Source: Chloroflexota bacterium
GTDB taxonomy: Bacteria > Chloroflexota > UBA6077
Reading direction: 5' to 3'
NCBI GenBank assembly: GCA_021806765.1
Contig: JAJZQR010000009.1
Location: 1 to 40,574, forward strand
Length of the DNA stretch: 40,574 nucleotides
In this document: positions 9,240 to 17,600 of the stretch, in pieces
Layout: every line of letters starts with the position of its first letter
Numbering within the stretch: the first letter of the stretch is position 1
Translations under genes and position numbers: made by a program
The notes under the pieces: generated by a model
What the model was told of the DNA's origin: nothing
The model's database searches: none
The model's input: only the letters and a program-made list of their open reading frames with translations

Positions 9240-9828
9240 ACTCGCCGCGGTTGGCGAGTGGGGCGAACGCAAGGACGCGCTCCCAAAGCAGTGCTGCATC
9301 CTTCGGCTGATACTCACCTGGAAGCGACGCATCCGTGAACAGATGGCCGCCACCGGAATAGTCGAACATCTCTAGAGCGCCCCCGGCCGCACGCACTACT
9401 GCCGCGACGGCATCGACCCACTCTTGACGGCGGAACGGGTCATTCTCGGTGTAGTGTATCTGCGCAGGCACGTTCGCAGGCCATTCCTCGACCCCCAGGA
9501 AGGCGAGCGGGAGGGCGCCGGAGAGCATGAGAACCCCGGATACACGTCGCTGGGTGGCCACGTACTCGGAAAATCCTCCACCGTTGGAGAAGCCCGCCGC
9601 TACGAACCCGTCCGGCAGCGCCTCGACTGCCATAGCCGCTCGCCGCATCAGCACGGGGTAGCCGATGGACTCGGCGTAGGCGCTCGCCTCGGCATAGTCG
9701 TCGAACACGCGCCCCTCGTACTGGTCTACCACCAGCACGTCGTGGCCGGCGGCCCGTAGGCGCGTAGCAGCCTCGTGAATACCAGGCCTAACCCCTAGAA
9801 CCGAGTGGAAGAGAGCGACTTGAGCCAT
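9238..9828 (-). CDS. Dienelactone hydrolase family protein
   Basis: This 196-residue alpha/beta hydrolase starts [17 protein letters not shown] and has the order expected for dienelactone hydrolases: an N-terminal strand, a nucleophile-elbow region [12 protein letters not shown] (here Ser within G-x-S-x-G), a DPF segment and a C-terminal [10 protein letters not shown] that carries the catalytic His. The family usually has a cysteine nucleophile; serine here points to a general carboxylesterase. An AGGAGG about 9 nt upstream supports the ATG at 9828. Its TAG stop coincides with the broken edge of the neighbouring IS256 remnant (9238-9240), so the last few residues may have been altered by that junction. 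It lies alone between two IS256 copies and has no evident link to the defence genes. Confidence 0.85.
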   Translation of the reverse strand: MAQVALFHSVLGVRPGIHEAATRLRAAGHDVLVVDQYEGRVFDDYAEASAYAESIGYPVLMRRAAMAVEALPDGFVAAGFSNGGGFSEYVATQRRVSGVLMLSGALPLAFLGVEEWPANVPAQIHYTENDPFRRQEWVDAVAAVVRAAGGALEMFDYSGGGHLFTDASLPGEYQPKDAALLWERVLAFAPLANRGE

Positions 9829-10035
9829 ATGTTGTAGCCTCCTGTGCCCTGTTTCAGTGTGTATGCAGCCTATATGAACAAGGTGGGATTGACAAGACGG
9901 TGCTGAGTCCGGAAGTCCGACTACTACCTGTTTGCGCTAGTCTCTGCACACTCCCGCGGCTCTTTTTTCATGGCATGAGTCCAGTCAAGTGAGTAATTAG
10001 GGAGCCGTAGTCCGCATCGTCTTAGTCGTAGTCGA

Positions 10036-10085
10036 GCCTGTGGATATGTGGGCAGGTCCGCAGAGCTGTCCACATATCCACAGGC
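10036..10085. repeat. 16-bp perfect hairpin in IS end
   Basis: GCCTGTGGATATGTGG (10036-10051) pairs exactly with CCACATATCCACAGGC (10070-10085), just beyond the transposase stop. It matches the hairpin of the neighbouring IS remnant, with a compensating T/A change in both arms relative to that copy (C/G there), so the pairing itself is conserved. Each arm includes ATATCCACA, one mismatch from a DnaA box. Confidence 0.7.
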
Positions 10086-10092
10086 CGGTCCT

Positions 10093-11314
10093 CTAGCTGG
10101 CGGCCAGCAACGCCGGCAGTATCTCCCTCTCGGGTTCCTCGTACAGCTTCGCCAAGGACTCGGCGCTCAGGTAGCGCCTGCACACCTGTCACTCGTCGTG
10201 CTGCTCGGCCAGGACCGATCCCACTAACCTGATCGCCGATGCCTGGTTGGGGAAGATCCCCACCACATCGGTCCTGCGCTTGATCTCCTTGTTCAGTCTC
10301 TCGAATAGGATTGTTGGACCAGATCTGACGCCAGTGCTCGGGCGGGAAGGAGAGGTAGGTCTGCATTTCCTCCTCGGCCTGGTCCAGGAGTATGGAGAGT
10401 TTGGGATAGCGAACTTTGAAGCTATCGGCTACCCTTCTCCATTGCTCTCTGGCACTGGCTGCATCGGGCTGCACGAACACCGTCCTGATGCTCGCCGCCA
10501 CCATCTGAGAGGCACTCTTGGGGACCAGAGCGAGAGCGTTCCTGACGAAGTGGACTCGACATCTCTGCCAACTGGCTCCAGTAAGCACCGCCGAGATCGC
10601 CCCCTTGAGCCCCTCGTGGGCATCGCTCACCACCAGCTTCACCCCACTTAGTTTGCGAGCCACCAGTCCTCGTAGGAAAGCTGTCCAGAAGGCTCCATCC
10701 TCGCTGGGACCCACGTCCAGCCCCAGAATCTCCCTCTCGCCACTCGCCTTAACCCCTATGGCGATCACCACCGCCTGGGAGACCACTCTCCCGTTCTCCC
10801 GCACCTTCAGGAAGGTGGCATCCAGCCAGACGTAGGGGTAAGGTCCCTCCAGCCTCCTGGTCCTGAAGCTCTCCACCTCCCTGTCCAGTTCCTGGCACAG
10901 TCGAGAAACCTGGCTCTTGCTGATCCCGTTCATTCCCAGAGCCTGCACCAGGTCGTCCACCCGTCTCGTTGAGACCCCCTGGACGTAGGCTTCCTGCACC
11001 ACCGCTACCAGAGCCCTCTCTGCCCGCTTCCTGGGGTCCAGCATCACCGGATAGTAGCTGCCGTCCCTAACCCTGGGCACCTTCAGCTCGATGCTCCCCA
11101 CCCGGGTGTCCCAGGTCCGGTCCCGGTATCCATTCCGCTGTCCCGTCCTCTCGGGTGTGCGCTCGTGCTTCTCAGCCCCCAGATGCCGGCTGACCTCCAG
11201 TTCCATCAGGGCCTGGCCCAGGGCCCTTACCCCTTCCCTCAGGAAGTCGGTGTCTTCCTCCATCTGGGCCTTGCGCAGCAGCGCCTCTAGTGCCATCCTG
11301 TACTCCTCGGCCAT
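10093..11314 (-). pseudogene. IS256-family transposase, frameshifted
   Basis: From the ATG at 11314 (MAEEYRMALEALL, with GGAG/GAGG 8-11 nt upstream) the frame encodes a normal IS256 transposase: an N-terminal region with HLGAEKHERTPERTGQRNGYRDR, the first catalytic Asp in YVWLDATFLKVRE, a second in KLVVSDAHEGLKGA and [14 protein letters not shown]. One extra base near 10303 then shifts the frame, so the expected [18 protein letters not shown] part continues in another frame. That frame also has a TGA at 10191-10189, where the relative at 8903 has a sense codon, and ends at 10093. The long C-terminal reading past the frameshift is noise. The element should be unable to move itself. Confidence 0.85.
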
Positions 11315-11491
11315 CGTGTAGTCCTCTCCTTCGGTGATCTCGTCAATCCCGATGAGAACCACACGGTGGCCGATTGCGTCAACCACCCTCTCCTACTTAC
11401 ACACTACCGGGGACTCTATCCACCCTGACAGGAATGGTGACGGTCTTGCTGTGAAGCTCGTCCGGAACGAACCCCATCTGCGCCCTCCGAA

Positions 11492-11917
11492 CTACGGATA
11501 CTGCGACAGGTCCATCTCTACGAGATCAGCTTGAAAGATGTGCAGCGACTTGAAGAAGGGAAGTGCCTCTTTTCTCAGTTCGGTCCATTCCTCGGGGACG
11601 TCGGCACCTTGATCGAAGTCGAGCGTCTGCCTCCCCTGGAGCTTCCGCTCCACAATCGCGAGGGACGGGCACTCGCGGAAATGATCTGGCAGGAAGGCGA
11701 TACACGCATCGACCAACGCGTTCGGGTGATCCGGTCCTTCTGGGATGATCACCCGGAGGTCGCCGAGGCGCCTGATGGATTGGTCAACGTAGAGGGCTTC
11801 CAGCCACTGCCGGTTGCCCTCACCTGCCAGGATCTGGACGTAGATCGGATTGATGCCGTCGGCACCCTGGAAGCCCCCGCGGCCACCAATGCAGTAGAGC
11901 TTCGAGAAACCGGCCAT
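11492..11917 (-). CDS. Unrecognised 141-residue protein, third gene of GmrSD-like operon
   Basis: The start is the ATG at 11917, with AAGGAGA about 8 nt upstream. It begins MAGFSKLYCIGGRGGFQGAD and continues INPIYVQILAGEGNRQWLEALYVDQSIRRLGDLRVIIPEGPDHPN, then an acidic C-terminal half. I do not recognise the family and see no membrane segment or catalytic signature. It begins 14 nt after the stop of the DUF262/DUF1524 gene, so it is co-transcribed with it and may be a partner or immunity-type protein, but that is inference from position only. Confidence 0.65.
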   Translation of the reverse strand: MAGFSKLYCIGGRGGFQGADGINPIYVQILAGEGNRQWLEALYVDQSIRRLGDLRVIIPEGPDHPNALVDACIAFLPDHFRECPSLAIVERKLQGRQTLDFDQGADVPEEWTELRKEALPFFKSLHIFQADLVEMDLSQYP

Positions 11918-11931
11918 TCCACATTCTCCTT

Positions 11932-14142
11932 CTAGAGTGCAATCACTGCCATCGGCTCGGCTGCAGAGGGACGGCACACGCTGTCCAGGGAGGCGATGAA
12001 CTCGTCCACGTTCTCCTCGGTGATGTCCTTCTCCCAGCCGGACCCCATGATGTCGACGGCCCTCTGGTGATGCTCCCATGTCTCGGCCGGCCAGAACCCG
12101 AGCCATAGGCTTCCCGGCTCGGGCCAGACGGTAAACACGGCCAGCCTATGGTCGGAGGGCGGGGCATAGACCACGCACCTCTTGCGCGGTTTTGCGTAGA
12201 GACCGTGACGAAGAGCCGCGGCCATGATCTTGCGGTAGACTCCACCAACGCTTCTCTTTTCTGCCAGGGCCTCTATCGCCTCAAGTCCTGTGAGGGAACC
12301 GTCGACCTTACTCTTTGGTGGAGCAGGCACGTTCCAGCGGACCACCACCCAGTCCTCTATGGCTTTCCGCCGAGCCAGGATCTCCTTCTCCGTCCAGTCC
12401 GCGTTGCGGGCAAGCTCCATCTCGCTCAGCAGCACCGAGTTCACGTAGCCTGACGCCTTGCCCGGCTCCCCACGTTTTTCCGGGAAAGGCCTATTGCTCA
12501 GCTGGGAGTTGTAGTAGGTGAGACAGAGGTTGCCTATGTCGTTGGTGTACTTCTCCCGCAGAGCGTCGGTGAAGCGGTCGGCCCAGTACCCCGTGTTCGC
12601 CGGGTGTTGAGGAAGCACGTGCTCGATGCTGTCACGCCGCCGCGCTATCGCCGCCCATGGAAGCCTCACCGCAAGGCCGGCTTTCGCGGCGAGGTGCTCT
12701 TCGTACTCGTAGAGCAAATACGTGATCCCTGACCAGCCGTACCAGTTCGCCTCGTCCTGTTTGAATTCCTTGGAAAGCCGATCATCAGGGCAGTAGTACA
12801 GGAGAAGGCCGCGCAGTTCGTTGACGGTCGCGTCGAAGTCCTGGCCCTTGAAGAGGTCGTTGGCGAGGCGATTCAAAGAGCTACGCCCCGTGTCGGACCT
12901 GGATTCCACCCAATGGAAGACCCGGAAAGCGAACTTCTCACACAGCTCAACCGTTTCGAGATAGCGGTCTCCTTGCGTAGGGAACTTTAGGCGGACGGCC
13001 ATCAGAAGAGGTGCGAACGAGGCCACGTTGCCAAGGCGAGGGAGCTTCTCTCCGGCCCTCGTCAGTTGGGTGCGCAATTGGCCATCCGACCTGAAGGCAC
13101 TGAAGGCGTCGGTCCGCGTCGGATTGTAGACGTCGCAGTAGGCAACGGCCGCTGCCGCCAGGGTGTCGCAGTAGGACCGGAGGTCGTCCAGCAGCTTCGG
13201 ATGCCTTCCCTGGTACTCCCTGAGGTTGAACCTGTCCTTGATCGAGCGGCTCTCTTCCCACTCCTCCATCTGATAGTCATAGGCCATCAGCCAGTGGGCC
13301 CGCAGAAGCTGGTCTTCGTGGTCGCCGTTTGCGAGTCCGGCCGTCATCAGGGACTCGAAGATGTGCGTCCAGGTCGTGTTGATCACCGTACCGAGGTCGT
13401 GCGCCGACTGGAGCTCCAGCTTGGTCGAGAGATAGAGAAGGTAGTTCTTGACCTTCTCCATCTCTGTGACGGGTTTCCCACGGCTGTTCATCGTCTCGAA
13501 TATGACGCCGGCCTCGGATTCCGCTCCGACGACATACACGAGGACCTTCAACTGCTGCGTGGTCTTCTGTCGAAGGCCGTCGAGCCAACCCGCGAAGCCA
13601 TCGCCGAGGGACGCTCGTTTCCCCTTCAGGTATTGGCTGAAGTAAGCCCTGGCTTCAGAGAGAAGCTGGTGAGAGCGAATTCGAGGCCCCCCGACAGCCA
13701 TGCCTTGCCCCAGCACCACTTGGCCGAAGTAGTCCCGGCAGTCCCTGTTCAGGACCAGCTTGGGCATCGACTGGCCGACCTGATCGGACGTCACCACGTA
13801 GGTCTTCCGGAGACCTGGGGCCATGATCTGGAGTCCCTCGGTGCTCCGCATCTCCTCGCATATGGCGTCTATGAGTAGCACGATGGTGGTAAGCCTCTGT
13901 TGCCCGTCGACCACGTCGAGCAACTCGTAGCTGTTCCCATCCACGTCGGTGCGCCGTGGCTGGCCGTCAGCCGGGCAAAGGACCAGGGTGCCCGTGTAAT
14001 GATCCTTTTCCGGAGAGAGCAGCTCCAGGTCCTCCAACAACTCGCGCCACTGGGTCTCTTCCCAGGCATAGCCGCGCTGATAGTCGGGGATCCGGAACAT
14101 CCGACCAAAGAAGATGTTCTGCAGGCTGTACGCTTGCTGCAC
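11932..14142 (-). CDS. GmrSD-like endonuclease (DUF262 + DUF1524)
   Basis: About 736 residues. The N-terminal DUF262 (ParB/sulfiredoxin-like NTPase) domain has IPDYQRGYAWEETQW and, near residues 79-83, the hallmark DGQQR in LLDVVDGQQRLTTI. The C-terminal DUF1524 (HNH-type nuclease) domain has SIEHVLPQHP followed by NDIGNLCLTYYNSQLSNRPF, the expected His/Asn pattern. A further 100-residue C-terminal extension (YRKIMAAALRHGLY... WPAETWEHHQ) resembles the small DNA-related domains often fused here. This is the single-chain form of GmrSD, a modification-dependent type IV restriction enzyme against phage with modified bases. I prefer the GTG at 14142, which has GGAGG 9 nt upstream, over the GTG at 14163. 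It overlaps or abuts the preceding small gene and is followed by another. Confidence 0.85.
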   Translation of the reverse strand: MQQAYSLQNIFFGRMFRIPDYQRGYAWEETQWRELLEDLELLSPEKDHYTGTLVLCPADGQPRRTDVDGNSYELLDVVDGQQRLTTIVLLIDAICEEMRSTEGLQIMAPGLRKTYVVTSDQVGQSMPKLVLNRDCRDYFGQVVLGQGMAVGGPRIRSHQLLSEARAYFSQYLKGKRASLGDGFAGWLDGLRQKTTQQLKVLVYVVGAESEAGVIFETMNSRGKPVTEMEKVKNYLLYLSTKLELQSAHDLGTVINTTWTHIFESLMTAGLANGDHEDQLLRAHWLMAYDYQMEEWEESRSIKDRFNLREYQGRHPKLLDDLRSYCDTLAAAAVAYCDVYNPTRTDAFSAFRSDGQLRTQLTRAGEKLPRLGNVASFAPLLMAVRLKFPTQGDRYLETVELCEKFAFRVFHWVESRSDTGRSSLNRLANDLFKGQDFDATVNELRGLLLYYCPDDRLSKEFKQDEANWYGWSGITYLLYEYEEHLAAKAGLAVRLPWAAIARRRDSIEHVLPQHPANTGYWADRFTDALREKYTNDIGNLCLTYYNSQLSNRPFPEKRGEPGKASGYVNSVLLSEMELARNADWTEKEILARRKAIEDWVVVRWNVPAPPKSKVDGSLTGLEAIEALAEKRSVGGVYRKIMAAALRHGLYAKPRKRCVVYAPPSDHRLAVFTVWPEPGSLWLGFWPAETWEHHQRAVDIMGSGWEKDITEENVDEFIASLDSVCRPSAAEPMAVIAL

Positions 14143-14143
14143 T

Positions 14144-14500
14144 CTATCTATCCTCCGCTCCACGAGATCGACGCCGCAGCGCCTTCAAAGCTCTTTGCCG
14201 AAAACGGTTCGTCTCGGGAAGAGTCATAACAAGGTCGGGATTGAACCTGGGCGATCTGGGATCGGACGCCTCCACGGCTCTCGCGAGGGCTTGCAGCTCT
14301 CTGGGATCCTCCGTCACCGTCATGAAGACGTCGTCGTTGCCGTCATCCCAGTATGTGGTGAACCCTTCCCCGCCAATGTCGCACTTGTCGCAGGGGCCGC
14401 GAAGTATCAATCGCATGAGGTCCGGGTCATCTGCCTCAAAGATCTTGTCGACCCTGCGAATGTAGACCTGGTCGCCGCACTGCAGATGCATCTCCGCCAT
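14144..14500 (-). CDS. Unrecognised small protein, first gene of GmrSD-like operon
   Basis: 118 residues from the ATG at 14500 (GAAGG about 8 nt upstream); a TTG five codons earlier has no good ribosome site. The sequence starts MAEMHLQCGDQVYIRRVDKIFEADDPD, has a paired-cysteine turn (GPCDKCDIGG), then GFTTYWDDGNDDVFMTVTEDPRELQAL and a very basic C-terminus (RFRQRALKALRRRSRG). It may be a small zinc-binding or nucleic-acid-binding protein, but I cannot name a family. It sits 1-2 nt before the DUF262/DUF1524 start, so it is probably produced together with it. Confidence 0.6.
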   Translation of the reverse strand: MAEMHLQCGDQVYIRRVDKIFEADDPDLMRLILRGPCDKCDIGGEGFTTYWDDGNDDVFMTVTEDPRELQALARAVEASDPRSPRFNPDLVMTLPETNRFRQRALKALRRRSRGAEDR

Positions 14501-14596
14501 TTCGTTGACCTTCAAAGTAACTGCGGGCGAGTTCCCGACGGCGGCTCATCTCGTCCGCGAACTTCCATCCCAGCGTCTGGAGACCGTTGGCATGTC

Positions 14597-14612
14597 GCGC
14601 AGTTTACTGCGC
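14597..14612. promoter_or_regulatory. Second palindrome next to site 2
   Basis: GCGCAGT-TT-ACTGCGC is a perfect palindrome with 7-bp arms. It lies 4 nt from palindromic site 2 (14617-14635), on the side of the GmrSD-like operon. It could be an extra operator or a small hairpin in the leader RNA. It is not found beside the other three sites. Confidence 0.45.
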
Positions 14613-14616
14613 ACTC

Positions 14617-14635
14617 GTGACAGCTAGAGTGTCGC
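14617..14635 (-). promoter_or_regulatory. Palindromic site 2 (upstream of GmrSD-like operon)
   Basis: GTGACAGCTAGAGTGTCGC keeps the GTGACAGCTAGA half of site 1 exactly, with one changed base in the right arm. It lies 117 bp upstream of the first gene (start 14500) of the GmrSD-like operon and 42 bp beyond the end of the SNF2 gene, so it belongs to the downstream operon. Confidence 0.65.
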
Positions 14636-14677
14636 TCCGTGTCTGATCGACTCAGGACGGGAACGCCATGGGCACAC

Positions 14678-17600
14678 TCACTTTAGCCAGGAGAAGAGCC
14701 TGCCGAGCAACGATTTCTTCTTCTCGGGTGGCTTCGCCTGCGGTTGGGGCTGGTGTGGGCGGCTGGACGGTACACCTGGAGGCGGCGCGACTCGCGGAGT
14801 CTCTCCTGTCGCCGCCCTATTCTGTCGCGACGGTGTCTGATCGACTGTCTTGGGCACTAGAGGAGATGGAGGCAAAGGCGCACGAGGGGCCGCCTTGGGA
14901 ACCTCCGCCTCCACAGGCTCAATCGTTCGGGCCTTCTGTCTGGGGGTCTCAGTTACGGCTCCAACCGTCGTCGCCGGCCTGCTTCTTACAGGCTTCAGGT
15001 CGGCACTGAATCTGACGAGGCCGCTCGCCACCAACTCGTAGCCGACGCTCACATCCCTACGAGTCTCCATGGCCTCCTTCTTGGCATTCAGCTTCCCGAG
15101 CAGGCCATTGATCTGGGATCGGCGCATGCGCTTGATACTCGCATCGGCGACGGCATCCATCTGTCGCTGCAGGGCCTGAACGCGGAAGTTGTAGGACTGC
15201 TCCAGGCTTGCGATGCGGGCGTCGACCATCGCGTCGTTCTGCTCCTGGACCTCCGCCTCGCGCTCGCGAACGATCTCCGCTATGCGCTCCCCAGCCGACG
15301 AGTCTAGGATCTGGAAGCGGTCCGCTTCGCACGCAATGTCGGGGGGCTCCAGTTCACGTCTGTACTGGATCTCCGCAAGGCAGTGAGCAGGAGTTGTGGG
15401 GACGACGGCCCCAGTTCTCAAGCTCACCAATACGGGAACGAGGGTAGACTGAGGTGTCAGACAACGCACTGCCAGCCGATAGATGTAGAAGGCGTAGTCG
15501 CCGGCGAACTCAGAACTTCCCGCGGTCCAGAGGGAACTCCGCGGCGGTGCTGGGACTCGCCCCCCGGACATGAAGTGCTCCGCAGCGATCCTGGCCAGAG
15601 GATGATGGACCGTGACAAACTCCACCAACTTCCTCTGCCTCGCCGTATCCGCATCGAAGGTAATTGGGATCAGTCGGTTGTCGTGGAGTTTCTGGACGAA
15701 CTGCCGCGTCCTCTGGCTGTCCCTGCGGTTTCGGCTGGCGTACGTGGATAGCTCCCGGATCAGTTCCTGCGTGGGAGTAAGCACGAAAGTGGGATCCCCG
15801 TCATTGGTTTCCAGTGGGAATTCCGGGAAGACCGTCTCGACGTACAACTCCACGAGCGATCTCACCTCGTCCGCGGAGACGTATCGGCCGGATTCCACGG
15901 CATCCGCCGCTTCCTGCTCGAACAGTCCGTCCTGTCCCAGGAAGACGACGCGTTGCTTCTCGAAGTCATCCTGTTCCTGGCGGTAGCGTTCCACACGCTT
16001 GGCTGCTTCCTCGGCTTTCCTGGCTTCCTCAGTTTCAGTTAGCCGGCCCATGAACACATCAGCAGTCAACTCACTGATCACCGAGCCGAGGATCACCTCA
16101 AGGTCGCCGACAGACTCCTCGAAAACGCGTATCCTATCGTAGAGACGCATGAAGATACGGGTCTCTATAGAGTCGGCGATAACCAGGTTGTATATGAGGA
16201 TCTTGGCATGCTCCTGGCCGAACCGGTCGAGTCGACCGATCCGCTGCTCGACCCGCATCGGGTTCCAGGGCAGGTCATAGTCGAACATCGCCCCGCAGAA
16301 TTGAAAGTCCAGGCCTTCGGCGCCCACTTCCGATGACAGCATGATCGGGATGGAGGGCTCGTCGCGGAACTCGAGGATGGTCCGCATTCTCTCTTCCATG
16401 GACATTCCACCGTGGATAATGCCGACCTTGAATCCGAGTTGCGAGAGCCGGTGGTGCAGGTAGCTCAACGTGCCCCTGAAGAAGGAGAAGACGAGGATCT
16501 TGCAGGAGGGATCGTCTTTCTGCAGGGCCTTGATGGCTTCCAGGAACCGGTCGAACTTCGTGTCCGACTCGCCGACGGCGTGACAGAGACGGAGGAGCCT
16601 CCTGATCTGTTCCAGTTCCTGCTCGCCCGTCCGTTGAGGACCCGCGTCGTCCTCGTCGAGGTCCGTCCGGCTTTCTTCGGTCTGGTAGTTCACGAGGCGG
16701 GTATGTAGCTCCTCCGTGAACTGCGCCCGGAGGGCCTGAATGCAGCTGGCTGCCTGACGCTCTCGCGTGATGACGCTAAAGATCGGGATGTTAGACCGGC
16801 GGCCATAGCGACTGAGTTGCCAACGGACGAACTCCACCACGGCATCGTAGAACGCCCTCTCCGGCTCGCTGAACTGCACCTCGATGGTTATGGCCTTTCG
16901 CTCGGCAGCGTCCGAGACCTCGCGCTTGCGGGTGCGATTGAACACCCTGGCCAGGGAGTTCAGTTCTAGCAGCCTGCGCTGAAGGCTCACCACCTGTGGC
17001 ATCGCCAAGGCCTTTCCCGATGAGAGCATCTGGACCGCTTCTCGGTAGTAGGGATGCTTCACCTGCCCCACGGCCTGAGGGATCCTCTCCAGTTTGCGCA
17101 GCTCGTCAAGAGCCAACCGGAACTGGCCCTTGCTTAGCAGACCGGCCGCTGTGTTGACGTACTTGTTTGGCAGCACCCTAGCCTCGAACTCGTCGAGGCT
17201 GTTGAACTCGCCCGGGTTGATGAGCTGCATCAGGTGGAAGAGATCCTGATTGCCGAGATGAAGAGGTGTAGCGGTAAGCAACACAAGAGCGCCGGACTGC
17301 TCCGCCAGGACAGCCCCGAGGGCGTACGAGCGAGTGGCGGCGTTCCTGAGGTGGTGGGCTTCGTCGATGATGATGAGGTCGAAGCCGACCTGAAGCTCCT
17401 CCAAGGCATCCGCGAACTCGTCGCGTCGCAGCATCTCAAGGGAACAGATGCCCCGCAGTCGAACGTTTCCTCCGTGCCTGCGGTAATCGTCGAGGAATGC
17501 CCGGAAGTTGGCTGCATCGAGCAGGGTGAACTCCTCGTCGAAACGCGATCTCATCTCGGAGTGCCACTTCGCCCTGAGGCCCGAAGGACAGATGACGAGC

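Larger units (their letters stand above)
8762..9240 (-). mobile_element. Truncated IS256-family element (end with inverted repeat retained)
   Basis: The end at 8762 (GAGTCC, then AGTGTGTAAGTAG at 8772-8784) is the inverse complement of the outer end of the fuller element at 11393-11416 and resembles its inner end at 9977, so it is a terminal inverted repeat. Only the 3' third of the transposase gene remains. The element stops abruptly near 9240, where the dienelactone-hydrolase gene begins to read in the same direction. Confidence 0.75.
9977..11416 (-). mobile_element. IS256-family insertion sequence, nearly complete but decayed
   Basis: The element is about 1440 bp, normal for the family. 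Its ends are related inverted repeats: GAGTCC followed by AGTGAGTAATTAG at 9977-10000, and on the opposite strand GAGTCC followed by AGTGTGTAAGTAG at 11416-11393. It contains one transposase gene on the minus strand, broken by a frameshift and a stop codon. No clear target-site duplication flanks it, which fits an old copy. A truncated relative lies at 8762-9240 in the same orientation. Confidence 0.8.

Noticed and set aside
10022..10302. Alternative C-terminus of the IS256 transposase
   Set aside because: The family C-terminus is found in another frame after a one-base shift, so this reading is noise.
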